DNA of 64,000 nt, from NCBI GenBank assembly GCA_947683425.1, contig CANTUQ010000043.1, positions 12,262,501 through 12,326,500 of the forward strand, written 5' to 3'. The notes under the pieces are model-generated. The model saw nothing but the letters and a program-made list of their open reading frames with translations, did not search any database and was not told the origin of the DNA. The translations under genes were made by a program, and so were the position numbers. Numbering within the stretch: the stretch's first letter is position 1; each line of letters starts with the position of its first letter. The stretch comes from Excoecaria cochinchinensis. Lineage: Eukaryota; Streptophyta; Magnoliopsida; Malpighiales; Euphorbiaceae. Below are positions 1-11,100 of this stretch, piece by piece.

Positions 1-1
1 G

Positions 2-832
2 CAGAATCCTCAGAGACCCGTGGAGTTAACTTGGGATTTCTTTGTCCAAGAATTTGAGGACAAGTTTGTAACCAAAGCATATAGAGATGCTAGATGGAAA
101 GAATTTGTGACTTTCAAGCAAAGGAATATGACGGTGGCGGAATATGAAAAAGAGTTTACTCGTTTGAGTAAATATGTACCGGAAGGGATGTTAACTGATG
201 ACTTCAGATGTAGGCAATTTGAAGATGGATTAAGAGAGAGTATTCGGGGACCTTTGTCTGCTATGGTTGCTTTGCAGCCGGTGGGTTATTATCCATTGGT
301 GTTGGCAGCAATGAAAATGGAGGAATCTGAGTTGATAAAGCAACAGAGAGAGCAGAAAAGAAGATTTCCAAGAGAAAATGAAAGTGATAGTAAAGGAGCA
401 AGAACAGTAAAAAGAGGAAAGGATGAGCAAGCATCGGCACAAGTGCCGACTTCAGTTGGAAGTGTGAGACCACCTATGAGTAGAGGAAGTGCAGCACCGG
501 AATGTGTGCACTGTAACAGGCATCATTGGGGTGAGTGTAGGAAGCTCACCGGAGCTTGCTTTAGATGTGGTAGTACAGAGCATTTCCTTGCTCAGTGTCC
601 TAAAATAAGAGAGAATATGGCATCACAAGTAAATAAAGAGAAAGGCAATGCTTCTGGGAATGTTAGAAGTGGAAGAGGACGAGGTAGAACTGAAAGACTG
701 CCATCGGAAACAGTCGAGAGGCCATTCCCTGAGGATCAGCCACGTGTATTTGCCATGACTGCTGAAGATGTAGAGGCTTTGATTGGATCTTCTGGTAAGT
801 CCTCCTATTGGTTTATACAGTATATAGTTTGA
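2..832 (+). CDS. gag: Ty3/gypsy gag, 5'-partial, directly followed by PPT and LTR
   Basis: The frame is open from the window edge to a stop at 832, so the N-terminus is missing. The first half matches the retrotransposon gag core (WDFFVQEF, RWKEFVTF, YEKEFTRLSKY, FRCRQFEDGL). It is followed by a charged linker and two zinc knuckles: a shorter CVHCNRHHWGEC variant and a canonical C-X2-C-X4-H-X4-C (CFRCGSTEHFLAQC). The family role is capsid formation and RNA packaging in cytoplasmic particles. Conserved residues after the knuckles (RVFAMTAEDVEAL) normally lead into protease, but here the frame ends after about 20 more residues and the polypurine tract starts within 60 bp. Protease, RT, RNase H and integrase are therefore absent. 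It is the gag of a Tekay/Del-like element that is either internally deleted or a gag-only non-autonomous type. Confidence 0.88.
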   Translation, partial: QNPQRPVELTWDFFVQEFEDKFVTKAYRDARWKEFVTFKQRNMTVAEYEKEFTRLSKYVPEGMLTDDFRCRQFEDGLRESIRGPLSAMVALQPVGYYPLVLAAMKMEESELIKQQREQKRRFPRENESDSKGARTVKRGKDEQASAQVPTSVGSVRPPMSRGSAAPECVHCNRHHWGECRKLTGACFRCGSTEHFLAQCPKIRENMASQVNKEKGNASGNVRSGRGRGRTERLPSETVERPFPEDQPRVFAMTAEDVEALIGSSGKSSYWFIQYIV

Positions 833-875
833 GTTAGTTGTTCGGTAGCGGGGGAAATTTCAAGGATGAAATTTC

Positions 876-891
876 TTAAGGGGGAGAGATT
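876..891 (+). promoter_or_regulatory. Polypurine tract of the gag-only element
   Basis: A purine run with AAGGGGGAGAG lies immediately upstream of an LTR that begins TGTAACACCCC. The preceding GGATGAAATTTCTT is the usual chromovirus context. This is the plus-strand priming site for reverse transcription and fixes the orientation of the LTR on its right. Confidence 0.8.
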
Positions 892-3657
892 TGTAACACC
901 CCGAAATAGCCCTAGAAGAATTATAGAATTTTGGTTCAAGAAAGATTAGTGTTGGGAGTGTGAGTCCTGTCGCGAGCGCGACAAGCGTCATGGGCGCGAC
1001 AGAGCTCTTCGGTGATATGGTAATTAATTAGCCTTTTTAATTTGTAATTTTGTAGGAGAGCGACACATGGCACTGTAGGGAGGTGACATGTGGAAAGAGC
1101 TTAATTAGCATTATATTAGCTAATAAGAGATTAGGATTATTTAAAAAGGGAAAAGAAGATAATTATGTAATTAATGGAATAGGTAGCATTTATTAGTGTA
1201 ATTAATTTTGGATTAACTTAGACTATCTGCTCTCTTCCTTCTTCTTTTCCCGTTGGTTTCTTTGTTTAGGCCATTATTCTTCTTTTCTTTTCCTTTTCCT
1301 TGAATTTCTACCGTTCACTTGCTTTGCCCTTTCTTTCTTCTTCCTTCTTGACATGTTTTGAGTGATTCATTTGGATTAGCTTTGAGAGGGGTTAGTAGAG
1401 CTTGATTAGGTCTCCTAAGAAGGTAAGTAATGCTATTTAGTTAGTATTGGTCTTCTTCTTCTATCTTATTTCTGTTTTTGATTTAAAGTAAGAGAGAAGA
1501 GTAACTTTGGTATTTTGAATGGTTTGTGTATGGAAGCTGTGGACAAGAGGCCCAATAAAGGCAAAGAGAAGGTCGGAGCCGAGTAGAGAGCGCGGTTCAA
1601 CTCCTAGAGGTAGGGATCGTGTGCGGTTTTCTTTTACTCGTTTTGATTGCTTGTTGTGATATATGATGTTTGAATATGCATATGTTGTGGTTATATGAGT
1701 GTTAGATGAGTTGTACATGTTTTATAGTTGTGAAGTGTGTTATGGGTAAAAGTCTGTTTAGTTGTTCATAGACCTCTGTGTGTTGTTGTGACCATAAATA
1801 GCGTTTCAGAGCTCTAATTGAGTTGATTCAGAAGGCGTTGGAACCCTAAGATCTGCAGATAGAAATTACTAAGAGAGTTCCGGAGCTAATTCTGGACTTA
1901 AGATCTTCAAAAGTTTTAAAAACCGAGACCCTTCTGATTGAGCGGGTTCTCAGGAACAGTATGTGGGTTTTGGGTCATATCTAGAGTTTCAGATGTCCAA
2001 ACGACCTGACACTTGTCCCATTGGAAATATAACATCCTAGGGTAAAATTGTTAAGAAGAGTCTTTTTCCTAAAAAGGAGTTTTAGGGACTCATTTAGGTG
2101 ATACAAGGTAGATGCGAGAAACTGCCCTGGTAGTGTTCATTTAGTATAGCATGTGGGTGGGGAAACGCTTCTGTCGCGAGCGCGACATGGTTGCTATCGC
2201 AACAGAGAGGGATTTCCCAAGTTATCCCTAGATGAGCACGACTAGGACAAATGAATCCTAGTCGGATGAGTTGTCCTAGTCGGATGGATGAACACTAGTC
2301 GGATGATTTATCCTAGTAGGATGAGTAAGCACTACTAGGATAAGTTGTCCGAGTAGGATAATTTGTCCTAGTAGGATGAGTGAGCACTACTAGGATAAGT
2401 TGTCCGAGTAGGATGAGTGAGCACTACTAGGATAAGTTGTCCGAGTAGGATGATTTGTCCTAGTAGCATGAGTGAGCACTACTAGGATAAGTTGTCCGAG
2501 TAGGATGATTTGTCCTAGTAGGATTATTGAGCACGAGTCGTGCTCAACCTCTCTCTTTCCCTATTGCTTCTGTTTTGAGTTTTCTTGGTCTGTTGCTCTT
2601 GTTTTGAGTTGATATATGTCTAAGCAAGTTTTGTATAACACCCTTTGGTCCATATTTGGTTTAAAACTGATCTTTTAAGCCTCTTACATAGCTAATATTA
2701 ATTAAACGCACATGATTAATAATCATTATATGAATTAAATGCATTTGAGTTTTTGTTGATGAGTTGGTATCTGTGTATAATATAAGAGTTGTTAGAGCCT
2801 GATTACCGTTATAGTGGATAGATAAGCATGCTTATAAAGGGCTAGAGTGCAGCTGCTAGAGTTGGCCTTAATTGTGCCCAGAGTTCGGAATACCTCGTGT
2901 ATTCCATAGAGTTTGAGTTAATTCTCCACATGTAAGATACTGTAAACAGTATCCAGAGTTACCCGTATCCACCGTGAAAGGAATTCAGGCTTATTGTTTT
3001 ATCCTCGTTATTGTTAGTGTATAGTGAACATGAAATGATCATATGTAGTGTTATAAGTAAATGTTTAAAGTATATGAGATGAATGCTATAGGATAGTTAT
3101 ATGTACCAGCACATGTTTATATGAATTAGAATCCATGATTTACATGAGTGTGAAAATATATGCATGTGTGCTTTGGCTAATATATGTGATGTATATATAA
3201 TTTATTTTGAGACTTCGAAAGAAGTCCCTTGCATTGTTTTCATCCCCACTAAGCGTTATCGCTTAGCACAGATGTTTGTTTCCGTGTAGGTTGACAGGTG
3301 CGGACCAGTGAAAGCGTTCATCTGCAAGTGAGGGCCACTAGGAGCTTTTTTTGTATAAGATAGAAGTAGAGTTTGTGATGTTTTGAGTAACATCATTATG
3401 TATATAGAGAGTTTAGTCTCGACATATAATCGTTAAAATTATTTGTATATGTAACGTAAATGAATATGTAACAAGTATAAAGTTTTTGTATTATGTACAG
3501 TTTATATATATGTTATTAGAGCTCTTTATGTTTGGGCCCAACTTATTTCTAATTATTTATTATTTATTGCTATCGCTTCCACTAATGCATGTACATGTAT
3601 ACGTAAGTGTCCACGTGGCGCCTCGATATCCCTTACCGGGGGTATGGGGGTGTTACA
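892..3657 (+). mobile_element. 3' LTR of Tekay/Del-like gypsy element (2766 bp)
   Basis: The LTR starts TGTAACACCCC and ends GGGGGTGTTACA, a good terminal inverted repeat. A pyrimidine-rich stretch (1215-1350) probably marks the transcription start zone and is followed by GTAAGT (1423-1428). The middle holds a palindromic minisatellite. The 3' third carries hairpins: ATAAGCATGCTTAT (2822-2835), GGAATAC/GTATTCC (2887-2905), GATACTGT/ACAGTATC (2936-2953), GACTTC/GAAGTC (3211-3226) and CTAAGCG/CGCTTAG (3249-3266). The 5' LTR lies outside the window, so insertion age cannot be judged. Short ORFs inside it are not credible genes. Confidence 0.85.
2225..2545 (+). repeat. Palindromic minisatellite inside LTR
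   Basis: Units of about 55 bp, with a 37-bp short form, repeat from roughly 2326 to 2527. Each contains odd-centred palindromes such as TCCTAGTAGGA and the inverted partner ACTACTAGGA. The array is bounded by GAGCACGACTAGGAC on the left and by the perfect hairpin GAGCACGA-G-TCGTGCTC (2529-2545) on the right. A CG-rich palindrome GTCGCGAGCGCGAC occurs just upstream (about 2173) and again near 968. Confidence 0.85.
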
Positions 3658-4184
3658 CGAAGAGATCCAGAAGACTCGTTTGGGTTAGATATTTAATTGC
3701 TTTATTTGTAATATTTCATTTATTTGGACTTTTCAATTATTTTGCCATGTAATCTTTAATAAAATTGTTTATTTTAGGCACGCTAAAAAGAAAATCACAA
3801 AAATATTTCTATTAATTAACTTGGCATTTTTCCTAATAAAAATGGGACCAATGTCCTAGTTTCTCATACCCAAATAAACCACCACCTTTAACACTTTTTT
3901 AAAAAGTATGCATGCGAGGACCAATGTCCTCATTCTTAATCAATATCCCGATTTATGTATGAATTGTATTTTATTTACAATAGGGGTTGTATTTTGCCCC
4001 TAGTTTTATTGTAATTTATTTTCATGCACTTTACTTTAATTATGCTTTATTTATTTATCGCTTTTCCTGAATGGACAATCTGCGCTTTAATTTAACTGCA
4101 TTAAATTGAATGAGAAATGGGATGAAACGATAAATTCAAAACTCAACTATAAACCTAACTAAGGTATGAATAAATGGGAAGTCT

Positions 4185-4560
4185 CAAACCTTCTCTGGTC
4201 TTTGGGCTCAACGAGACTAGAGATCCATCTCAATATTCTATTGGGATGGGGCCTTCAAGACACCTCTTTTGTCCCGTAAAAGGCTCAAAATTGCACAGTC
4301 CTAGGCACCACGAGGCGAGAGGGCCATCCTAATGTTCTATTAGGGTGGATGCCTGCAAGACACCTCTGGTTTGCCCAAGCGTGAGGCTAGAGGACCATCC
4401 TATCATTTGTGTGGAAGCCTCCAAGATACCTCTGGCTTGCCTATAATGGACATAGCAGCGCTGTCTTAGGCTCACTGAGGCTAGATGACCTTTCCCAATG
4501 TTCTATTGGGTGTCGACTCCAAGAAACCTCCTTGTTGCCCAAAATTGATGCACTTGTAAT
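4185..4560 (+). repeat. Degenerate tandem repeats in the TAT-like LTR
   Basis: Three to four diverged copies of about 100-120 bp share the phrases GAGGCTAGAGG, CCATCCTAATGTTCTATT and CAAGACACCTCTGG. They lie just upstream of the primer binding site, so within the presumed 5' LTR. Copies differ by substitutions and short indels. No coding capacity is visible. Confidence 0.7.
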
Positions 4561-4644
4561 TTCTTACAATTTCTCATGAACCTCATCCTGATTGCCCTGA
4601 AAGCGGGCGGTTCGGGGCACCCCGGGGTTCGGCTTGTGTCACAG

Positions 4645-4663
4645 TGGCTACTCCACTGGGGAC
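4645..4663 (+). promoter_or_regulatory. Primer binding site, tRNA-Arg type
   Basis: TGGCTACTCCACTGGGGAC follows an LTR-like end GTGTCACA by one base. This is close to the TGGCGACTCCACTGGGGA site known for TAT/Ogre elements, which is assigned to tRNA-Arg. It sets the element on the plus strand and its 5' LTR end near 4643. Confidence 0.65.
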
Positions 4664-5639
4664 CATACTCGAGACTTTGCTTCGAAAGTACCTTGGTTAA
4701 AATTTACAATTGAGTTTTAATTTAAAAATTTTATCTTTTTTTCGAAACTACATTGCATCTCATTAGAGCCTTAGATCTATGTTAGTTTGGTCCCTCTTTC
4801 AACCTCGGTGCATTCCCAAAGCACGACCCTATGTTCACTCAATGTAGGGAAGTGTTAAGGATAATCACCAGCCCAAGCGTCATACCATCATGGTATATTA
4901 AATGGAGGCCCGACCGATCGTTATGCTTGTGATGAGTTAGACTCGTTGGAAGGGACCATGCTTGGGTAGCCCTAAAGTAACATCACCTTGGCCAAAGCTC
5001 ATGTAATGAAAATAGATACTTCCCCTAGGTGGTCTGAACCATAATACCTTGCTTGTTATATGGATCATTATGTATTGGACAAACCCAGATAATTTGACTG
5101 GTCACCTAATCAAAGGCTTTCATACCCTGATAGGCCCACGTCAATTTATTCGGACTACCTAAATACACAATGGTCAAAACCCATATGCTTGTACATTAGC
5201 GAAGAGAGGTTATGCTGCCGGTTTTTTACCGTATACTATGCATATCCATCGGGTTCGTTGTTAACCCATGGGCCAAGCCCACCTAGGACAGAGAACGCAC
5301 GACCTCGTGTGTGGGAGAGATAAGGTTGGAAAGATCTATCTGCTTGCATGTGGTTGTGGATGATGTATTGCATATTCATGTCATTCATGCACAAAGAAAA
5401 TTTTATTTCTTCCCTATGTATACATCCTATTCTTTGCTTATAATTATTACATGTATATATCATCCTGTGTATAGTTTTTCAAATGTTTCACATGTATCAT
5501 TGTAATCTCTTTTAGTCACTGTATACTATTTGTTGCACAACACAACCATATATTGCATATTATTCATGCATTATTCTAAGCCTTGCTTTTTAGCCATTAT
5601 AGACCATTTACTTGGATGGTTAGGGGATCCCAACAATTG

Positions 5640-6137
5640 TCTAAAGAGTGATCAGAGTTCAAGTTGGCTGACAAAGATTTGACATCCCTGCTAGAGCATT
5701 TGAAGGTATCAAAAATGGCTGGCCCCTTACAACAAACTGAAGAGACTCATGCCCTAATTGCCCAGGAGTTGGATAGAATGTTCGAGGAGCTTGAAACAAA
5801 GATGCTGGCCATGGTCAAAGATAGGATGGATGCCATGGTGCTTGTTCTGTAAGCTCAACTTATGGCGACTACTACACTAAACCAAGTTGAGCTGGCCATT
5901 GTCAAGAAGACCTATACCGCGACGGTTTCAGCGTCTCCTTTTGCTTATGAACCCAGAGCCAAAGGGCTATTTATTTTGCCAGTCGAGCAAGGAAAAGATA
6001 AGAAGCCTGCTCTAGAACACGACTGTATTCTTGAAGAGGAAGACATTTTAGCAGTGATGCAAGTTCCAAATAGTAAAGCGTCAAGGGCGGGATATGATTT
6101 AAGGTCAGGCTCAGGTCAGCACTTAGGTGAAACATGA
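5640..6137 (+). pseudogene. Degraded gag-region ORFs of the TAT-like element
   Basis: Two open stretches (5664-5852, 62 codons; 5862-6137, 91 codons) are separated by a stop. The first is acidic and helix-prone (LIAQELDRMFEELETKML), as in the N-terminal part of plant gypsy gag proteins. I cannot match a domain with certainty. Position between the primer site and the zinc-knuckle-like segment supports a gag origin. Confidence 0.4.
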
Positions 6138-6318
6138 AGAGGTCTTTAATGCGATTACAAGAACAAGCAAGAAGGACAGAAGGAATAGAGCCTTCACAAT
6201 CAATAGACATCCCTAGGTCCTTAGGCATGAAAAAAAAGAGACAACTCATCTTGAAAAAGAAATTATGAAGACCAAACTTGCAACTACCCGTGTGCCTCTC
6301 AATAAAACTGCTATTGGT

Positions 6319-6664
6319 CCTGCAAGTCTAAGAGTGGGTTGTTATGATAATAGCAATGGTGCCCGAAGGACAGGAAAAGCACTAACCACAGAAGTGAATT
6401 GAAGGCATTTTTTGAATTTAGGCAGATCCTTATCCTGGGTCCTTAAGAGGCTAATGAAGGAGGGGATGCTACAACCATTATCGACTAGGCCCGCTAGAAG
6501 CCAGGGATAGCCCGATCACAGAGGGGATCAGTATTATGCCTTCCACCAGCACACCGGGCATACCACAGATGATTGCAAGGCCTTAAAACATGTCATTCAA
6601 GATCTGATTGATTCCAAAAAGATCTCCAACCCAGAAAAGCGAGAGGGAAAGAATACGATAGACT
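6319..6664 (+). pseudogene. TAT-like gag C-terminal fragment, copy 1
   Basis: The translation contains LGRSLSWVLKRL, AFHQHTGHTTDDCKALK and VIQDLID, the zinc-finger-like region of TAT/Ogre gag. A stop follows TEVN and another follows ARSQG, so it is not functional. The first cysteine of the knuckle is Tyr here (QYYAFHQ) whereas copy 2 keeps it (QYCAFHQ). In the family this part packages element RNA. Confidence 0.6.
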
Positions 6665-7516
6665 AAGTACCTACGTGAAAAGGCAGGATGGTTCTTAGGG
6701 ATGATAATAGACCATTGACTGCAACAGCTGTGTTGGCAAGAATAGAAGTTGATTAGCTGTTTGGAATGTTCTTTTTATTTTCGAACTGTTTAATAATGAC
6801 ATTTTAGTTTCATTAATAAGATGAACGTTTTTGCTTACTTGTGTTATGTCTCATATGATTTCACTATGCATAATCATGATCATAACTCATTCATATTTGA
6901 CATTGATTCAGTTAATGCTACTCTAAGAGTGGGTTGTTATGGTAATAGCAATGGTCCCCGAAGGACAGGAAAAGCACTAACCACAGAAGTGAATCGAAGG
7001 CATTTTTTTAATTTAGGCAGATCCTTATCCTGGGTCCTTAAGAGGCTAATAAAGGAGGGGATGCTACAACCATTATCGACTAGGCCCGCTAGAAGCCAGG
7101 GATAGCCCGATCACAGAGGGGATCAGTATTGTGCCTTCCACCAGCACACCGGGCATACCACAGATAATTGCAAGGCCTGAAAACATGCCTTTCAAGATCT
7201 GATTGATTCCAAAAAGATCTCCAACCCAGAAAAGCGAGAGGGAAAGAATACGATGGACTAAGTACCTACGTGAAAAGGCAGGATGGTTCTTAGGGATGAT
7301 AATGGACCATTGACTGCAACAGCTGTGTTGGCAAGAACAGAAGTTGATTAGCTGTTTGGAATGTTCTTTTTATTTTCGAACTGTTTAATAATGACATTTT
7401 AGTTTCATTAATAAGATGAACGTTTTTGCTTACTTGTGTTATGTCTCATATGATTTCACTATGCATAATCATGATCATAACTCATTCATATTTGACATTG
7501 ATTCAGTTGATGCTAC
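6327..7516 (+). repeat. 595-bp direct tandem duplication
   Basis: Copy 1 is about 6327-6921 and copy 2 about 6922-7516, abutting with no spacer. The offset is exactly 595 bp at both ends (TCTAAGAGTGGG at 6327 and 6922; TGCTACTCTA at 6916 and 7511). Only scattered substitutions separate the copies. Each copy carries the C-terminal gag segment plus about 250 bp of A/T-rich sequence. The duplication is younger than the element it sits in. Confidence 0.92.
6922..7260 (+). pseudogene. TAT-like gag C-terminal fragment, copy 2
   Basis: This is the second copy of the duplicated fragment. It keeps the knuckle pattern C-A-F-H-Q-H-T-G-H-T-T-D-N-C but has a stop in place of a Leu codon soon after. Its upstream part is open from 6821, where the frame reads through flanking non-coding sequence, so that ATG has no meaning. 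It ends at the same KISNPEKREGKNT segment as copy 1. Confidence 0.6.
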
Positions 7517-7915
7517 TCTATTTAATCTCAGAAACTTTGGAGAATCTAAAGAAAATCTTGATAGCATCTGTTATAACTCCTGAAGAGAGATCAAAGCTTG
7601 AGAGAAATTCAACAAAATATAAAAAAAAGGTCTTTGCCTGGACATATGAAGACACTCTAAGAGTTGATCGTGGAATCACTAGGCACATCGTTCAAACACA
7701 CCACAATCATGAACCTAGCATGCAGAAGCTCAGAGGATTGAAGCTGGAAGGGGCAGAAAAGGTCAAAAAGAGGAATCCACAAGCAGAAATAAAGCTAAAA
7801 TTTCTAGTCGAAGTTCAATGCCAGTCTTGGTTGGTCAATGTTGTACCAAATCAAGAAGAGGAGGAGTACGTGTATGTGTAAACTATTAGGATTTGAACAA
7901 AGCTTATCCTCAAAA
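7515..7915 (+). pseudogene. TAT-like reverse transcriptase, N-terminal remnant
   Basis: The frame carries the RT entry segment: KVFAWTYED, GITRHIVQTH, then WLVNVVP and, after a stop, DLNKAYPQKKN, corresponding to the conserved VDYRDLNKA region. It then breaks into a low-complexity A-rich stretch (7905-7990). The catalytic YxDD block is absent. Protease, expected upstream, is also missing, because the duplicated gag fragment abuts the RT start. Confidence 0.65.
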
Positions 7916-8049
7916 AAAGAACAGAAAAAAGAACAAAAGAACAAAGGAAAAAAAAGAGAAAAATAAAATATAAAAAAGAGAGAAGGAAAAGAATCAATAT
8001 GTAGATTGAAAAACCATCATGGGGGCCAAGCTTTGTTCAAATCCCGCTG

Positions 8050-8830
8050 ATCTACAAGTACCCATACTTTGCCATTTTTCTTGACATCCGAAAAGGACCA
8101 CAAGAATTATATCGACTTGCAATGGATATAGGTTGCTCGAGCTTGGGAATAAGTATCATAGGGGAGGTACACCCTACGGCCACTAATGTATAGGGTCATC
8201 AAAAGAATCCAGTATGTCACTATATTTTCCCACGCCACGTAGGGTTCAAGGGCGAAAGGACAGTTTATGGTTAAGTTATTCCAAAAGGATGGCATTGAAA
8301 ACCATCAGTCCTCTCTATATTTCCCTCAAACTAATGGGGCAGCAGAGGTTGCTAACAAGAAGATCTTGATCAAGATGGTTCAAAACTACAAGGATTGGGC
8401 AGAGAAATGGCCTTTTGCACTTCAAGGCTAGAGAGCCACCGCTGGAACCTCTACAAGAGTCACCTATTATTCCTTAACACATGGGGCAGAAGCAGTATGG
8501 TTAATCAATATAAAGCTCAAATTTTTAAGGACATTCATAGAAGCCCAGATTTTGAAATCCGACAGGGCACAGCAATGGCAGCAGTAGTTAAGCATGTCAA
8601 ACAAGGATAGGTCATGAGATTACTGCCATAGTCATATCCATCAGAAAATACTCTGCTCGATCATTCAGGAAGGAAGTCAGAAAGCATCTAATAAAAGAGG
8701 GAGATTCAGTCTTCAAGCAAATAAGGCCAAATGTTCCAGTCAAATGAGGTAAATTTAAGACAATGTGCGAAGGTCCTTTTGTTCTTCATAGATTATTATC
8801 CAAGAGAGTTTCCAACAGACAGTAATGAAG
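8050..8830 (+). pseudogene. TAT-like integrase remnant
   Basis: Scattered over several frames are the start of the core (IIGEVHPTATN), the late core with the catalytic-Glu region (SSLYFPQTNGAAEVANKK, then NYKDWAEKWPFALQG) and a C-terminal piece (FRKEVRKHLIKEGDSVFK, GKFKTMCEGPFVL). In-frame stops occur near 8427 and after NVPVK. The second catalytic Asp block appears to be deleted. In the family this enzyme inserts element cDNA into the chromosome. Confidence 0.6.
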
Positions 8831-11100
8831 ATAACTTCAAAAAATTAGTCAACATCAACAGACTCAAGGAGGTCCATGGCTAAAGACTAAAAATCAAAAG
8901 AAGAGAATAAAAGCCCCGCGGATCGAAAACCGAAAAAATGCGGCCTTACTAAAAATAGGATCCTTGTCAGGGTGAAAACTAAAAAAAGGCACCCTGTGCA
9001 AAATTAGAGGCTTGAGAGAAAATTTCCAATCAAGAAAACCCGAGAGGGCTGATTGGAGACAGTAGTTTGATGCTTACAAGATCTACTCGGAGATTAGATG
9101 TAGTTTTGCATTTTGAATCAATGTTAGATAATGATCATGTATAGAGAAATCATACCAAAATGTACACAATCTTTGCAATTTCATGGTTCATTATTTTCTA
9201 GTTCATTTATAAAAAGAGAAATATCGTTCATTGGTGAATGCATGAAATCTAAATGAGCACACTCTGCTCCTATTCTCACCATCTGGATGTCTAAGTCAAT
9301 GAGTTATAGTTTCGATTGCGGGACTAAGCACCTACCTCTTGAATGTATTAGTGGGAGTGAAAGAACAACCCCCGATAGATGGCATAATAGTCTTTGCCGA
9401 TAGCTTACCTAGAGGCCATGATGTTTAAAGGTAAGAGCCGAAGATAAATGATACACCTTGGAAAGATAGGGGACGCCTCACTATATTGTTAATCCCTCCG
9501 AATTATCGAGCATAATGGGTGGTAATGTAAAAAGTAGCCCCATCAAGCCCTAAAGAACCCGATCCTCATTCACTACCTCACTTAATCTGGCAACACATTC
9601 ATCCAAAAAGTCAAAGGAATGCAACTGATGCTTAGAGAGAAATACCTCAGAGAATAACTGCTGATTATCCTAGGAAGGGGCTTTGATAGCTTCAACTTTT
9701 CTTGCAGTCGTACCTAAAGGCAAGAGAGTCTCAAGAAAAAAAAGGACCGTTAGAGATGAAAACCATGACAGGCTCTCTAAGCAAAAGTTAGGCCAAAAGG
9801 CAGGGTGAAAACGTGGGAACAGGCAGTCTGCCTTTCAAAAATTATAAAATTAATAAAAGCTGCTGGATTGGGTTGGGTCCATTCCAAGCAAAAATTAGGC
9901 ACAGGGTTATGTGAAAATCCCTAACGGGACGCATTTCCCACTAAGAAAAGCTAGTGTGAAAATCCACAAGGGACGCACTACCTTTAAAACAATGACCTTT
10001 GACGCCTGAAGTGATAAGGCGGTGTTACTCCAAATAATTTCCCTTCAGGCGGGTAGTGCATAATGCAGAACTTGATTCAGAGTCCTAGGGGGCAAAATGC
10101 TCATTGATCGGGGGTAAAGATGTGCACGAGTCAGTTATCTTTAAAAAGGTTATGGGTCAGAGTCCGTAAGGCCAAGACAATGCTTTTCTACATCCTTGGG
10201 AGCATCAGACAATGTGAGCAGCCGAGCAGTAACCTCAATGAATCCCTTAAACACCTGGGATGTGGTATATTCATTTTGCATATCACATGCATGTCACGTG
10301 CATTCAGTCTTTTACATGTATAGATATGCACACATAATTCTTCTACATTAATCCTTTGCATGTATTTTCTGTATATAGTTTTGTATGTATATTTCTCAAA
10401 CATAATTCCATACGCACACACCAATCTTTTGTATATATTGCTATGCACATGACTCAGAGGGAAAGGATCGAATAGACCTCATGAGCAAGGGTGATCTAAG
10501 AGATGGGTTCAACTCAACATGATCGGCCATTGTATCTAGCATAAAATCAGGTGAATATGTACAAAGGTGGAACGCCCGGACACACCATGCTAAGGGCACT
10601 CCAGAATCACACAAATCTATAGAAAAAAAAAAGATCCCTTGAGAAACTGGACTACCCACACACACTTTAGGCAATCAGACGCAAAAATGGGTCGGGGTAC
10701 AGTTTCAGCTCTACATCGGCGCTCATCCATGCCAAACAATCAAATCAAGATGAATTCCTCACGAGAATGGAATCTCGTAGACCTGCTCCCAAGAAGACAT
10801 TTAAAAGAGCAAGCCTATTCATGCACACCATACCGGGGGCAATCAGGTAAGTTTCTCTATCATAAGATGTACGCTCACACACATTGCACAATAAGTGTAC
10901 AAAATCCGAATTCAAATGTACAAAGAATACAACTCTTCGAAAAAATAAACACAAAGACAACAAAAAAAACAAACAAAAACAAACACAACAAAAACAAACA
11001 AAACAAAACAACAAGAAAAAAAAAGAAGAAGATATTTTCAAGGCCTTGAAAATCCAATATACTATAAAAATTCACGGTAATTTGACAAACAGTTGTGTAC
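8831..11100. other. Non-coding remainder of the TAT-like element
   Basis: No domain is recognisable. Repeated phrases such as GTGAAAATCC and AAGGGACGCA (about 9900-9990), plus REP-like GGCAGGGTGAAAAC segments, fit the long untranslated 3' part of TAT/Ogre elements. A/C-rich simple sequence (AAAC/AACA repeats) runs from about 10945 to 11030 and produces spurious ORFs on both strands. Confidence 0.5.

Larger units (their letters stand above)
3658..11100 (+). mobile_element. Decayed TAT/Ogre-like Ty3/gypsy element
   Basis: A primer binding site at 4645 is followed by degraded gag (about 5640-7260), the start of RT (about 7515-7915) and integrase (about 8050-8830), all on the plus strand and all broken. 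The gene order and the residue patterns (VFAWTYED, DLNKAYP, SSLYFPQTNGAAE) fit the TAT/Ogre lineage. Protease, most of RT and RNase H are missing. I could not locate the 3' LTR. From 8900 to 11100 I see no coding sequence, only stop-ridden sequence resembling the long 3' non-coding part of such elements. Both outer boundaries are uncertain. Confidence 0.6.

Noticed and set aside
795..800. GTAAGT at the end of the gag frame as an element intron donor
   Set aside because: The nearest acceptor-like CAG is only about 20 bp away and no downstream coding exon exists before the polypurine tract.
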